This document shows, one piece after another, positions 15,173 through 23,670 of a stretch of 64,000 nt of DNA. Location of the stretch: NCBI RefSeq assembly GCF_024362345.1, contig NZ_CP101505.1, positions 2,377,501-2,441,500 on the forward strand, written 5' to 3'. The position numbers and the translations under genes were made by a program. The notes beneath the pieces were generated by a model. The model was not told the DNA's origin and made no database searches. It saw only the letters and a program-made list of their open reading frames with translations. The stretch comes from Polaribacter dokdonensis. GTDB taxonomy: Bacteria > Bacteroidota > Bacteroidia > Flavobacteriales > Flavobacteriaceae. Position 1 is the first letter of the stretch. Every line of letters begins with the position of its first letter.

Positions 15173-18100
15173 TTATTCTGCATCTTGTGGCATTATATGC
15201 TGAAACAGATTTAGTGTTTTATTAAATTCATCTTGTAGCTCTTTTATGAATTCTTGATCTGTATCATATTGTGATACTTGATCAATTATTCCTCTATAAA
15301 GATACCTGAAGGTAACATCAAATTCTTCGAAAATAATGTCAAAATCTTCAGAAGAAAAAGTGCTAAACCAAACTAATTTTTCTTTAAATAAGCGAATTAA
15401 GTCTTCTGCATTTTTTCTCGCTTTTTTAACTTCTCCTAGTTTGTAATACATTTCTGGATACTCCATAGATAAACTATAATGATCAAAATCTTCTATAGGC
15501 ATTTTTTCTAATGATAAATCTAAAACTTCAATAGCCTTAATTGTATCACCTTCTTCAGCAAGTGCTGCAGATAAACGCATAAGACTATTTCTTAAAGAAA
15601 TAACATTTCTTTTTGTCTGCTCATCTAAATAGATTTTACCATCGTTAATGTTTCTCCAATCCCATTTTTGGATGTTGTTATACATTTTTTCGGTGTCTAT
15701 TCTACCAATATCAAAAAGGGTAAGTTCACGAACCACTTGCCCATTTTCATTGTACACTTTTGTTGGCGTTTTAATTGGCACTAGTTTAAAGGCAACACCA
15801 TCTAATTGTAGATAATCTTTAAGCCAAATATATTCGCTATTTGTATTAGAACCTCCAGTAAAATAAATTGGTCTTTCCCAATTGAAATTATTTAGAATGT
15901 CTAACATTAAAATTGTGTTTTTGGCAATAGCTCTATCTATAGTTATATCTATATAAGGCACAATTTTATCTGCATCTTTTTGAGCTACTATACCATATTT
16001 TAATACGTTTTCTTTATTAACAGGAATACGAATTTTATTGGTTGGTAATATTTTTTCAGGATTACCATCTTCATCTAAATCGTAAAAAGTTCGTTTACTA
16101 TCACTTCTAATCCATTTCATAAAATCTTTTAGATCTAGAACCGAATCTTTTAATTGAGGAAATAATTCTTGAAAGTAGTAGGCAACATCTAATGTCCCAT
16201 ACTTATACTCATCATGTGTTAGTTCTGATGGAATTGGATCTGCATCATAACTTTTCTTCTTCATTTGGTCTATGTACCAATCTGTTTGAAAAAGGCTTGT
16301 ATTGACCAATTTAACATCGGTTCTAATACCTTCTACTTCTTGCATATACCAAAGAGGAAAAGTATCATTATCACCAATGGTGAACATAATTGCATTAGGG
16401 TCTGTACTTTCTAAATAGGCTTGTGCATTTAAATGGGTGGTGTACCTGTTAGATCTATCATGATCATCCCAATTTTGATACGCCATTAATACTGGTACTG
16501 TCAGTAAAGAAGCAGCAGTTACTGCAATTGCTACTTTTTTACGAGTTGCAAAGTTTTTTAAATATTCATACAAGGCTAATACACCAAAACCTACCCAAAT
16601 TGCAAAAATGTAAAAACTACCAACAACAGCATAGTCTCTTTCTCTTGGTTCAAAAGGTCTAGGATTTGTGTAAAATATAATTGCAAAACCTGTGAAAGCA
16701 AAGAATAAAAATAGGGTAAAGAAGTTTCGTTTATCCCATTTAATTTGAAAGAATAAACCTACCAATCCTAATAAAAGAGGTAGAAAAAAATAGGTGTTTC
16801 TTCCTTTATTTAAGAGTACTTGCCAAGGTAACATTTCTTGAGACCCAAGTCTTGCTTCATCAATAAAATCAATTCCACTTAACCAGTTTCCATTAAAAAT
16901 GTCTAATCTACCTTGTGTATCATTTTGACGACCTACAAAGTTCCACATAAAATAGCGTCCATACATATAGCCAAACTGGTAGCTAACCATAAACTTTATG
17001 TTTTCTGCAAAAGTTGGTCTTCTTTGGCTGTTTTGTGGAATGCCTGCAATAGCTTTATATTTTTCTTCTGATGATGGATTAACCATTCTAGGAATAAATC
17101 CTTTATGTTTATCAGAATAATTAGGCAATACATCTTTGTAAACATTTACAATAACATACTTACCATCTTTCTTTTCGTATTTTGGTTTGTCATCTCTAGT
17201 TGGGTTATCTCTGTCTCTTTCATCACTGTATTTATTAGAATAATATGTGTCATAAAAAACATTAGCATCTCCATATTGTTCACGCTCATAATAGGCTAAT
17301 AATTCACGAGCACTGGAAGGATTATTTTCATTAATAGTAGTATTGGCATTCGCTCTTATTGGAAGCATCATCCAAGAAGAAAAACCAATAACAATAAATA
17401 ATAATGATAAAATTAAAGTGTTTGCAGTAAGCTTATTTTTCTTTCTAGTAAATTTTAAACCAAAAAAGAAAAGTGCCACTAAGATAATTGCTGCAATAAT
17501 ACTACCAGAATTATAAGGTAAACCTACAGAATTGATAAAGAATAATTCTGAAGCACTAAAGAATTTTAGTGTAAAAGGGAATATAAATTTAAATACTAAA
17601 ATTAAAACAAAAACCGAAAAAACAGTAGCAATTGCAGAGGTTTTTAAATTGATGTTTTTATAGGTTTTAAAGAAATATAACATAACAATTGCAGGAATAA
17701 CCAACAAGGAAAGTATGTGAACCCCAAAAGATAAACCAACTACAAAACTAATAAGTACAAGCCATTTGTTTCCTCTTGGTGTATGAATTTCACTTTCCCA
17801 TTTTAAACCTAACCAAAATAAAAGGGCCATTAAAAATGATGACATGGCATACACTTCACCTTCTACAGCACTAAACCAGAAACTATCAGAAAATGTGTAA
17901 GTAAGAGACCCAACTAAACTACTACCTAAGACAGCAATTCTTTTACCTTTAGAAATATTACCTGTTTTTGCAGATAGTTTTAGAGCCAAATTACTAATGG
18001 TCCAAAACATAAAAAGAATGGTAAAAGCACTAGCTAAGGCAGACATAAAGTTTACCATTTTTGCAATCTGAGTAACGTCAGTAGTAAACATTGCAAAGAA

Positions 18101-18292
18101 TGCCCCTAACATTTGAAAAAGAGGAGCTCCTGGAGGATGACCTACTTCCAATTTTACAGAGGTGGCTATATATTCTCCAACATCCCAAGCACTTACAGTT
18201 GGTTCTAAAGTTAAACTATAAGTTATTAAGGCAATTGCAAATGTAACCCATCCTAAAATGATGTTCCATTTTTTATAATTTTCTACTGTCAT
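15173..18292 (-). CDS. DUF2723 multi-spanning membrane protein, probable glycosyltransferase (TMEM260/GT117-like)
   Basis: A 1039-residue polytopic membrane protein. The N-terminal half has about 12 hydrophobic helices and the DUF2723 signature near the start: YSLTLEPTVSAWDVGEY, with the acidic residues in the first loop, followed by VGHPPGAPLFQMLG. The C-terminal part (from about residue 600) is a large soluble domain with a GDNDTFPLWYMQ motif and a helical end. The family is classed with GT-C glycosyltransferases and includes TMEM260, a protein O-mannosyltransferase of eukaryotes, so transfer of a sugar from a lipid carrier onto exported protein is a reasonable inference. Substrates in Bacteroidetes are not established from this sequence. 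Monocistronic. Confidence 0.85.
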   Translation of the reverse strand: MTVENYKKWNIILGWVTFAIALITYSLTLEPTVSAWDVGEYIATSVKLEVGHPPGAPLFQMLGAFFAMFTTDVTQIAKMVNFMSALASAFTILFMFWTISNLALKLSAKTGNISKGKRIAVLGSSLVGSLTYTFSDSFWFSAVEGEVYAMSSFLMALLFWLGLKWESEIHTPRGNKWLVLISFVVGLSFGVHILSLLVIPAIVMLYFFKTYKNINLKTSAIATVFSVFVLILVFKFIFPFTLKFFSASELFFINSVGLPYNSGSIIAAIILVALFFFGLKFTRKKNKLTANTLILSLLFIVIGFSSWMMLPIRANANTTINENNPSSARELLAYYEREQYGDANVFYDTYYSNKYSDERDRDNPTRDDKPKYEKKDGKYVIVNVYKDVLPNYSDKHKGFIPRMVNPSSEEKYKAIAGIPQNSQRRPTFAENIKFMVSYQFGYMYGRYFMWNFVGRQNDTQGRLDIFNGNWLSGIDFIDEARLGSQEMLPWQVLLNKGRNTYFFLPLLLGLVGLFFQIKWDKRNFFTLFLFFAFTGFAIIFYTNPRPFEPRERDYAVVGSFYIFAIWVGFGVLALYEYLKNFATRKKVAIAVTAASLLTVPVLMAYQNWDDHDRSNRYTTHLNAQAYLESTDPNAIMFTIGDNDTFPLWYMQEVEGIRTDVKLVNTSLFQTDWYIDQMKKKSYDADPIPSELTHDEYKYGTLDVAYYFQELFPQLKDSVLDLKDFMKWIRSDSKRTFYDLDEDGNPEKILPTNKIRIPVNKENVLKYGIVAQKDADKIVPYIDITIDRAIAKNTILMLDILNNFNWERPIYFTGGSNTNSEYIWLKDYLQLDGVAFKLVPIKTPTKVYNENGQVVRELTLFDIGRIDTEKMYNNIQKWDWRNINDGKIYLDEQTKRNVISLRNSLMRLSAALAEEGDTIKAIEVLDLSLEKMPIEDFDHYSLSMEYPEMYYKLGEVKKARKNAEDLIRLFKEKLVWFSTFSSEDFDIIFEEFDVTFRYLYRGIIDQVSQYDTDQEFIKELQDEFNKTLNLFQHIMPQDAE

Positions 18293-18416
18293 TTTTCAAG
18301 TAATAATATCTTAGCGAATGTACTAATAAATATGAAAAAAAGAAGGTTTTGTGCTATTTTCTAAATGACTAATTCCTCATAAAAGTTTGTTAAAAGTAAA
18401 ATTTTTAAAAAAATGT

Positions 18417-18446
18417 TTGTGAATTTAAAACTTTACTTTAAATTTG
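18417..18446 (+). promoter_or_regulatory. Full -33/-7 promoter of tRNA-Gln
   Basis: TTG (18417-18419), exactly 19 bases, then TAAATTTG (18439-18446). This is an ideal match to the Bacteroidetes sigma-A consensus TTG-N19-TAnnTTTG. The tRNA starts 18 bases after the -7 box, so a leader of about 14 bases is expected before 5' processing. Confidence 0.8.
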
Positions 18447-18463
18447 CACCCTCAATAAAGCAT

Positions 18464-18535
18464 TGGCCTATGGTGTAATTGGTAACACACCGGTTTTTGG
18501 TACCGACATTCAAGGTTCGAGTCCTTGTAGGCCAA
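18464..18535 (+). tRNA. trnQ: tRNA-Gln, anticodon TTG
   Basis: A full cloverleaf can be folded: acceptor stem TGGCCTA/TAGGCCA, D-stem GTGT/ACAC, anticodon stem CGGT/ACCG (27-43 pair is C-A), anticodon loop TTTTGGT with anticodon TTG, and T-arm CAAGG-TTCGAGT-CCTTG. Anticodon TTG reads CAA (and CAG by wobble) glutamine codons. The first acceptor pair is U-A, typical for tRNA-Gln. The CCA end is not encoded, as expected in this phylum. It has its own promoter and terminator. Confidence 0.95.
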
Positions 18536-18536
18536 C

Positions 18537-18578
18537 AAAAGCAACTAATTTTCGAAAGAACTTTAGTTGCTTTTTTTT
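18537..18578. terminator. Rho-independent terminator after tRNA-Gln
   Basis: AAAAGCAACTAA (18537-18548) pairs with TTAGTTGCTTTT (18563-18574) around a 14-base loop, followed by eight T residues. It ends the tRNA transcript and may also end the convergent LacI-type regulator gene. Confidence 0.82.
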
Positions 18579-18585
18579 ATGTTCT

Positions 18586-19611
18586 TTATTTTCGTTTAGA
18601 TGAAGCTCTCACAATAAGTTCTGCCTCTAAAATGTTTTTCTTCAAAGTTTGGTTTAATTGATCTTGATCTTTATACTCCAAAAATGTTTTAGCAGCTATT
18701 CTTCCAATTTCATAACTATGCTGATTTACACTAGTAATTTTAGGACTAACCATGTCAGTAAAGGGTTCATTTCCAAAACCAACTAAAGCAATTTCATCAG
18801 GAATAGAAATATTTTGTTCTTTTATAAGCTCTAATACTCCTAAAGCAGCATAATCTCCAGCAACATAAACAGCATCTGGTCTGTTTTCTAGATTTAATAA
18901 ATCTTGCATTTTTAATTTACCATCTTCTTTGGTTAAATTACTCTCTATAAGCAATTCTTTATCTAGTGGTAAATTATGCTTTTTTAAAGCATCTATATAC
19001 CCTCTAATTCTGTTATTATAAATTCGGGTTCTTTTAAAACCACCAATATGTGCAATTCTTTTACAACCCTGCTCTACTAAATGATCTACAATTATATGAC
19101 TACTATTGTAGTCGTCAATCCCAATATAATCTACATTTAAGTCGTTTTCACCTCTATCAAAAGTTATTAAAGGGATGCCAGCAGCTTTGATTTTTTCATA
19201 ATGAGCTAAATCTACAGTTTCATTTGCCATTGAAGCTATGATGCCATCTACTTGTGTAAAAAGTAAAGCATCTATATTTGCACATTCTTTTTTATAAGAT
19301 TCGTTAGATTGTGTAATTATTATATTATAACCTTCTGTATTTAAGCCTTCTTCTATATTATGAATTACAGATGAAAAGAAATTACTATTCGTTTTTGGCA
19401 CAATAACTCCAATAAGTTTGCTTTTTCCACTTCGTAAAGCACTTGCTAAATGATTGGGCTGATAATTTAAGTTTTCAGCAACTTGTCTTACAGCTTTCTT
19501 AGTTTTATCGCTAATTCTGCTATCATTATGCAATGCTTTAGAAACTGCTGCAGTAGAGATATTTAAGACATTTGCTATATCTTTTATGGTAGTTTTGTTT
19601 TTTTTCGCCAA
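18586..19611 (-). CDS. LacI-family transcriptional regulator of the kdgK-eda genes
   Basis: A 341-residue repressor. The N-terminal helix-turn-helix (TIKDIANVLNISTAAVSKAL, residues 8-27) and hinge region (YQPNHLASALRSGKSKLIGV) are classic LacI family; the rest is a periplasmic-binding-protein-like sensor domain. Translation starts at TTG (19611), because no ATG lies upstream in frame or in the first 60 codons. It is divergent from kdgK-eda, so it probably controls them; KDG or a related uronate intermediate is the likely inducer, inferred from neighbours only. A full promoter at 19641-19670 and a palindrome touching its -7 box suggest autoregulation. Confidence 0.92.
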   Translation of the reverse strand: MAKKNKTTIKDIANVLNISTAAVSKALHNDSRISDKTKKAVRQVAENLNYQPNHLASALRSGKSKLIGVIVPKTNSNFFSSVIHNIEEGLNTEGYNIIITQSNESYKKECANIDALLFTQVDGIIASMANETVDLAHYEKIKAAGIPLITFDRGENDLNVDYIGIDDYNSSHIIVDHLVEQGCKRIAHIGGFKRTRIYNNRIRGYIDALKKHNLPLDKELLIESNLTKEDGKLKMQDLLNLENRPDAVYVAGDYAALGVLELIKEQNISIPDEIALVGFGNEPFTDMVSPKITSVNQHSYEIGRIAAKTFLEYKDQDQLNQTLKKNILEAELIVRASSKRK

Positions 19612-19625
19612 ATTTATATATATTT

Positions 19626-19641
19626 GCTTAATCGTTTAAAC
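19626..19641. promoter_or_regulatory. Imperfect CG-centred operator over the regulator's transcription start
   Basis: GCTTAATCGTTTAAAC is an imperfect palindrome around CG (19633-19634), 5 of 7 positions symmetric. It overlaps the last base of the -7 box of the LacI-type gene and covers its predicted transcription start, where a bound repressor would block it. It resembles the perfect palindrome at 19713-19730. Confidence 0.5.
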
Positions 19642-19670
19642 AAAAGTACGGTTTGAAAGGTTAGAATCAA
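19641..19670 (-). promoter_or_regulatory. Promoter of the LacI-type regulator gene
   Basis: On the reverse strand TTG (19670-19668), a 19-base spacer, then TACTTTTG (19648-19641): an ideal TTG-N19-TAnnTTTG match. It predicts a 5' leader of about 26 bases ahead of the TTG start codon at 19611. Confidence 0.75.
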
Positions 19671-19712
19671 AACAAATAGTAAAATATAGGTTTTGATTTT
19701 ATTTTGAAACAC

Positions 19713-19730
19713 TGGTTAAACGTTTAACCA
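19713..19730. promoter_or_regulatory. Perfect 18-bp LacI-family operator upstream of kdgK
   Basis: TGGTTAAACGTTTAACCA is a perfect palindrome with a central CG, the typical shape of LacI-family binding sites. It lies 21 bases before the kdgK ATG, a position suited to repression of kdgK-eda by the divergently encoded regulator. No exact TAnnTTTG box is seen for kdgK; the nearest candidate is TTATTTTG (19699-19706), one mismatch. Confidence 0.75.
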
Positions 19731-19751
19731 AATTAAATTTTATAATATTTC

Positions 19752-20798
19752 ATGGGAAAAGTAGTAACATTTGGAGAAATCATGTTAAGATTAGCTCCAC
19801 AAGGATTTTTAAGATTTTCACAAGCAAATAACTTTGATGTAGTTTATGGTGGAGGAGAATCTAATGTAGCAGTTTCATTAGCAAACTATGGTGTTGATGT
19901 AGACTTCGTAACACGTTTACCAAAAAATGACATTGGTGAGTGTGCAATGATGGAAATGAGAAAAAGAGGAGTTGGTGTAGATAAGATTGTTTATGGTGGA
20001 GATCGTTTGGGAATTTATTTCTTAGAAACAGGAGCTGTATCTAGAGGTTCTAAAGTAGTTTATGATAGAGCACATTCTGCAATTTCAGAAATTGAATCTG
20101 GAATGATAGATTGGGATAGCGTTTTTGAAGGTGTAGAGTGGTTTCATTGGACAGGTATTACACCTGCAATTTCTCAAGGAGCAGCAGATGTTTGTTTAGA
20201 AGCAGTAAAAGCAGCAAGTGCAAAAGGTGTTACTATTTCTACAGATTTAAACTATAGAGCAAAATTATGGACATATTGTGATGATGCTCATAGAGAAAAA
20301 ATCATGACAGAAATTACTTCTTATTGTGATATTATTTTAGGTAATGAAGAAGATGCAGAAAAGCATTTTGGTATACATCCAGAAGGTTTAGACGTTCATA
20401 AACATGGGCATGATGTAAAAGCAGAAGCTTTCTTATCTGTTTGTAAACAAATGATGGAAAAGTTTCCAAGAGCTAAAAAGGTAATTACTACATTAAGAGG
20501 TTCTATTTCTGCTTCGCACAATACATGGGCTGGAGTTTTATATGATGGTTCTAAAATGTACGAAACTCGTCAATACCAAATTACAGATATCGTAGATAGA
20601 GTTGGTGGAGGAGATTCATTTATGGGAGGTTTAATCTACGGATTATTAAAATACCCAGAAGATGATCAAAATGCATTAGACTTTGCAGTTGCAGCTTCAT
20701 GTTTAAAACATACAATTAAAGGAGATGCTAACCTAGTTACAGTTTCTGAAGTAGAAAAATTAATGGGAGGTGATGCTTCTGGTAGAGTAGCAAGATAA
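19752..20798 (+). CDS. kdgK: 2-dehydro-3-deoxygluconokinase (PfkB family sugar kinase)
   Basis: Phosphorylates 2-keto-3-deoxygluconate (KDG) to KDPG with ATP, in breakdown of uronates such as alginate or pectin. The 348-residue protein has the PfkB features: VVYGGGESNVAVSLANYG (substrate-binding strand near residues 29-46), and the C-terminal VGGGDSFMGG with the catalytic aspartate (Asp288). The next gene is a KDPG aldolase, 12 bases downstream, which fixes the substrate more firmly than sequence alone. Cytoplasmic. Likely repressed by the divergent LacI-type regulator through the palindrome at 19713-19730. Confidence 0.93.
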   Translation: MGKVVTFGEIMLRLAPQGFLRFSQANNFDVVYGGGESNVAVSLANYGVDVDFVTRLPKNDIGECAMMEMRKRGVGVDKIVYGGDRLGIYFLETGAVSRGSKVVYDRAHSAISEIESGMIDWDSVFEGVEWFHWTGITPAISQGAADVCLEAVKAASAKGVTISTDLNYRAKLWTYCDDAHREKIMTEITSYCDIILGNEEDAEKHFGIHPEGLDVHKHGHDVKAEAFLSVCKQMMEKFPRAKKVITTLRGSISASHNTWAGVLYDGSKMYETRQYQITDIVDRVGGGDSFMGGLIYGLLKYPEDDQNALDFAVAASCLKHTIKGDANLVTVSEVEKLMGGDASGRVAR

Positions 20799-20810
20799 AA
20801 CCAAGAAATT

Positions 20811-21479
20811 ATGGCACAATATTCAAGATTAGAAGTAGCTCAAGTAATGAAAGATACAGGTTTAGTGCCTTTATTTTTTAATAGTGATATAGAAGTAAGT
20901 AAGAAGGTTTTAAAAGCTTGTTATGATGGTGGTGCAAGATTATTAGAATTTACAGCACGTGGTGATTTTGCTTTAGAAGTTTTTACAGCATTAACAAAAT
21001 ATGCAATTGCAGAATTACCAGGTATGATTATGGGTGTTGGTTCTGTAACAGATGCAGCAGCAGCTTCTTTATACATGCAAAATGGTGCAAATTTTATTGT
21101 TACTCCAGTTTTAAGAGAAGATATTGCTTTGGTTTGTAACAGAAGAAAAGTACTATGGTCTCCAGGTTGTGGTTCTTTAACAGAAATTGCAAGAGCAGAA
21201 GAATTAGGATGTGAAATCGTAAAGTTATTTCCAGGTGGAATTTACGGTCCAGACTTCGTAAAAGCAATAAAAGGACCTTGTCAATGGACGAGCATTATGC
21301 CAACAGGTGGTGTTTCTCCAACAAGAGAAAATTTAGAAGGATGGTTCAATGCAGGTGTTACTTGTGTTGGAATGGGATCAAAATTAATAGCAAAAGACGC
21401 TAATGGTAATTTTGATTTAGATAAAATTGAAAGTATGACGAAGCAAGCCTTAGATATCATAAAAGATTTAAGGAGCTAG
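20811..21479 (+). CDS. eda: KDPG/KHG aldolase (2-dehydro-3-deoxy-6-phosphogluconate aldolase)
   Basis: Splits KDPG into pyruvate and glyceraldehyde 3-phosphate, the last step of the Entner-Doudoroff and uronate routes. The 222-residue class I aldolase has the LLEFTARGD motif, the GVGSVTD loop (residues about 74-80), and the Schiff-base lysine in EIVKLFPG, followed by IMPTGGVSP that binds phosphate. Length fits the family (about 210-225). It forms an operon with kdgK and is followed by a terminator. No uronate isomerase, dehydratase or alginate lyase gene lies in the window, so upstream steps are encoded elsewhere. Confidence 0.94.
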   Translation: MAQYSRLEVAQVMKDTGLVPLFFNSDIEVSKKVLKACYDGGARLLEFTARGDFALEVFTALTKYAIAELPGMIMGVGSVTDAAAASLYMQNGANFIVTPVLREDIALVCNRRKVLWSPGCGSLTEIARAEELGCEIVKLFPGGIYGPDFVKAIKGPCQWTSIMPTGGVSPTRENLEGWFNAGVTCVGMGSKLIAKDANGNFDLDKIESMTKQALDIIKDLRS

Positions 21480-21505
21480 TCAGTTATTTGATTATTTAAA
21501 ACGCG

Positions 21506-21536
21506 AAAAACTCCAACTTAAAAGTTGGAGTTTTTT
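21506..21536 (+). terminator. Rho-independent terminator after eda
   Basis: AAAAACTCCAACT (21506-21518) pairs with AGTTGGAGTTTTT (21523-21535) around a 4-base loop and runs into T residues. It ends the kdgK-eda operon. Confidence 0.85.
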
Positions 21537-21543
21537 ATTTTTG
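21536..21543 (+). promoter_or_regulatory. -7 promoter box for the DUF421 gene
   Basis: TATTTTTG matches TAnnTTTG and starts in the T-run of the eda terminator, 16 bases upstream of the ATG at 21560. No TTG at ideal -33 spacing. Confidence 0.4.
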
Positions 21544-21559
21544 TGTAAAAAGATATCAA

Positions 21560-22081
21560 ATGAAAGAATGGATTTACACAAATAGCATCAACCTAAAGTT
21601 TATTTTAAGTTCTACAATTGCAGTTTATTTTGCAATAATATTTTTAACTAGAATTTTTGGAAAACGAAGCTTTTCTAAAATGTCTAGTTTCGATTTTGCT
21701 TGTACAATAGCAATTGGTAGTGTTATAGCTTCTACACTTCTAAGCAAATCTGTACCATTGTTTGATGGTTTATTTGGTCTTCTTTGTATCTTTTTATTGC
21801 AAGCAATAACAGCCTTTTTAAGAAGATTTAATATTGTTAATAAAGTAGTAGATAACTCTCCATTATTGCTAATGGATAAAGAAACCATCCTTTGGGATAA
21901 TTTAAAAAAAGCCAAGGTTACAGAAAGCGATTTAAGAGGTAAGTTGAGAGAAGCAAATGTTATAAGATTATCTGAAGTTAAAGCTGTTGTTTTTGAATCT
22001 ACTGGAGATATTTCTGTGCTTCATTCAAGTGGAAAGGAAGAAATTGAAGACTGGTTGTTAGAAGGCGTATCCAAAAAATAA
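21560..22081 (+). CDS. DUF421 (YetF-like) membrane protein
   Basis: A 173-residue protein of the DUF421/YetF family. Three hydrophobic helices occupy residues about 13-32, 44-62 and 68-86, with the family motif RIFGKRSFSKMSSFDFACTI between the first two. The C-terminal part is a small soluble alpha/beta domain (VDNSPLLLMDKETIL, LRGKLREANVIRLSEVKAVVFESTGDISV). YetF-type proteins of Bacillus spores belong to a membrane family related to germination; no specific activity is known for the flavobacterial members. Cytoplasmic membrane. Single gene, with its own promoter box. Confidence 0.85.
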   Translation: MKEWIYTNSINLKFILSSTIAVYFAIIFLTRIFGKRSFSKMSSFDFACTIAIGSVIASTLLSKSVPLFDGLFGLLCIFLLQAITAFLRRFNIVNKVVDNSPLLLMDKETILWDNLKKAKVTESDLRGKLREANVIRLSEVKAVVFESTGDISVLHSSGKEEIEDWLLEGVSKK

Positions 22082-22137
22082 TATCAATTGAGTTATCAAT
22101 AATAGTAAATCAGCAAATTTATTTTTCAATGTACAGT

Positions 22138-22145
22138 TAATTTTG
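22138..22145 (+). promoter_or_regulatory. -7 promoter box for the VOC-family gene
   Basis: TAATTTTG matches TAnnTTTG, 34 bases upstream of the ATG at 22180. No TTG at ideal -33 spacing. Confidence 0.4.
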
Positions 22146-22179
22146 TGTAAACGAGTATTAACAACAAAAAATTTGAAAA

Positions 22180-22578
22180 ATGAAGGTACAAGCTTATTTA
22201 GCATTTGATGGAAAATGTCAGGAAGCATTAAATTTTTATGGAGAGTTATTTAATGCAGATGTTAAGAACAAAGAAACTTATGAAGATAAAAAGATTGATG
22301 TTCCATTAAACTATAGAAAAAAACTACAGCATGCAGAATTAAAAGGTAAAGGTATACACTTAATGGCTTATGATGCAGCACCAGATACACCATTAAATAA
22401 TGGTAACACCATAAGTATAAGTGTAGATTTAACAGATAAAAATGAAGCAGAAGATGTTTTTAATAACCTATCAAAAGAAGGGATAACTCACCACAATTTT
22501 ACAGAAAGAGAATGGGGTTATTTTGGTAGATGTACAGATAAATATGGAATTAGTTGGATGGTAAATTGCAACTGTTAA
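22180..22578 (+). CDS. VOC family protein, PhnB/glyoxalase-like
   Basis: A 132-residue vicinal oxygen chelate protein of the PhnB-like group: the start VQAYLAFDGKCQEALNFYGELF is diagnostic, and the end WGYFGRCTDKYGISWMVN matches the second half of the fold. Residues usable for metal binding (His92-type, Glu, Asp) are not all clear, so enzyme activity is uncertain. Members include glyoxalases, antibiotic-resistance proteins and proteins of unknown role. Cytoplasmic single gene with a terminator. Confidence 0.85.
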   Translation: MKVQAYLAFDGKCQEALNFYGELFNADVKNKETYEDKKIDVPLNYRKKLQHAELKGKGIHLMAYDAAPDTPLNNGNTISISVDLTDKNEAEDVFNNLSKEGITHHNFTEREWGYFGRCTDKYGISWMVNCNC

Positions 22579-22592
22579 AATTAACTATAAAT

Positions 22593-22627
22593 AAAAATGG
22601 ATTGTAGGGAACTGCAATCCATTTTTT
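22593..22627 (+). terminator. Rho-independent terminator after the VOC gene
   Basis: AAAAATGGATTG (22593-22604) pairs with CAATCCATTTTT (22615-22626), possibly extended by two inner pairs, leaving a GGGAAC-centred loop, then T residues. Ends the VOC transcript before the repair cluster. Confidence 0.8.
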
Positions 22628-22648
22628 ATCTTTACTAAAATCTACACT

Positions 22649-23668
22649 TTGAAGTTTATAAAGTTCACAAAAAAAGGTATTTATTGCATTCCAGGTAAAT
22701 TCTATTTAGATCCATGGTTTCCTGTAGATTATGCTATTATTTCTCATGGTCATGCAGATCATGCAAGATGGGGTAACAAGCATTATTTATGTCATAATGA
22801 TTCTAAAGCCATTCTAAAACACAGAATTGGCCAAGACATTTCTATTGAAAGTATGGGTTATAATGAGCCTAAAATGATAAATGGGGTTCAAGTTTCCTTC
22901 CATCCAGCAGGTCATATCATTGGTTCTGCACAAATACGTTTAGAACATAAAGGATATGTAATTGTTTTTTCTGGTGATTATAAAACGCAACCCGATTTTA
23001 TTTCTGTGCCTTTTGAACCTGTAAAATGTAACGAATTTATTACTGAAAGTACTTTTGGGTTGCCTATTTATAAATGGAAAAGCGAATTAGATTTACAAGC
23101 TGAATTACAAAATTGGATATTACAAAATCAACAAAATAATAGAACCAGTGTTTTTATAGGATACAGTTTGGGTAAAGCTCAAAGAATTATGAAATTGGTA
23201 GAAGGTGTAGATGATGTTTTTGTGCACTCAGCAATTAATAATTTAAATAATGCTATCTCAGATTCAGGAATAATAATTCCAGAAACTACCTTAATAAAAC
23301 CAGATTTCGATAAAAAAGACATTCAAAATAAAATTGTAATTCTTCCACCAGCTTTATTGGGTTCTAAAATGCTAAAAAGAATTCCAAATGCAGCCACAGC
23401 TATTTGTTCTGGTTGGATGCATATTCGTGGAAATAGAAGATGGAAAGGAGTTGATGCAGGATTTGCTGTTAGTGATCATGCAGATTGGGATGGTTTACTA
23501 GAAGCAGTTAAAGCCACAGAAGCAGAAAAAGTATATGTTACTCATGGTTCCCAGGCTGTGTTTTCTAAATATTTAAATGAAATTGGTATAGAGGCTCATG
23601 AACTAAAAACAGAATATGGAGAAGATGAATTGGCAAAGCAAGACACTTTAAAAACTGAAACTGCTTAG
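22649..23668 (+). CDS. Ligase-associated DNA exonuclease (metallo-beta-lactamase fold)
   Basis: A 339-residue MBL/beta-CASP-like nuclease of the kind always found beside an ATP-dependent DNA ligase. Metal-binding motifs: SHGHADHARW (residues about 33-42), HPAGHIIGSAQI, VFSGDYK and, near the C-terminus, SDHADW and VYVTHG. Translation begins at TTG (22649); the next methionine is far inside the fold. The related Pseudomonas putida protein is an Mn-dependent DNA nuclease. First gene of the cluster; the ligase starts 2 bases after its stop, so the four genes are probably one operon. A near-consensus -7 box (TATCTTTA, 22627-22634) precedes it. Confidence 0.9.
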   Translation: MKFIKFTKKGIYCIPGKFYLDPWFPVDYAIISHGHADHARWGNKHYLCHNDSKAILKHRIGQDISIESMGYNEPKMINGVQVSFHPAGHIIGSAQIRLEHKGYVIVFSGDYKTQPDFISVPFEPVKCNEFITESTFGLPIYKWKSELDLQAELQNWILQNQQNNRTSVFIGYSLGKAQRIMKLVEGVDDVFVHSAINNLNNAISDSGIIIPETTLIKPDFDKKDIQNKIVILPPALLGSKMLKRIPNAATAICSGWMHIRGNRRWKGVDAGFAVSDHADWDGLLEAVKATEAEKVYVTHGSQAVFSKYLNEIGIEAHELKTEYGEDELAKQDTLKTETA

Positions 23669-23670
23669 CT

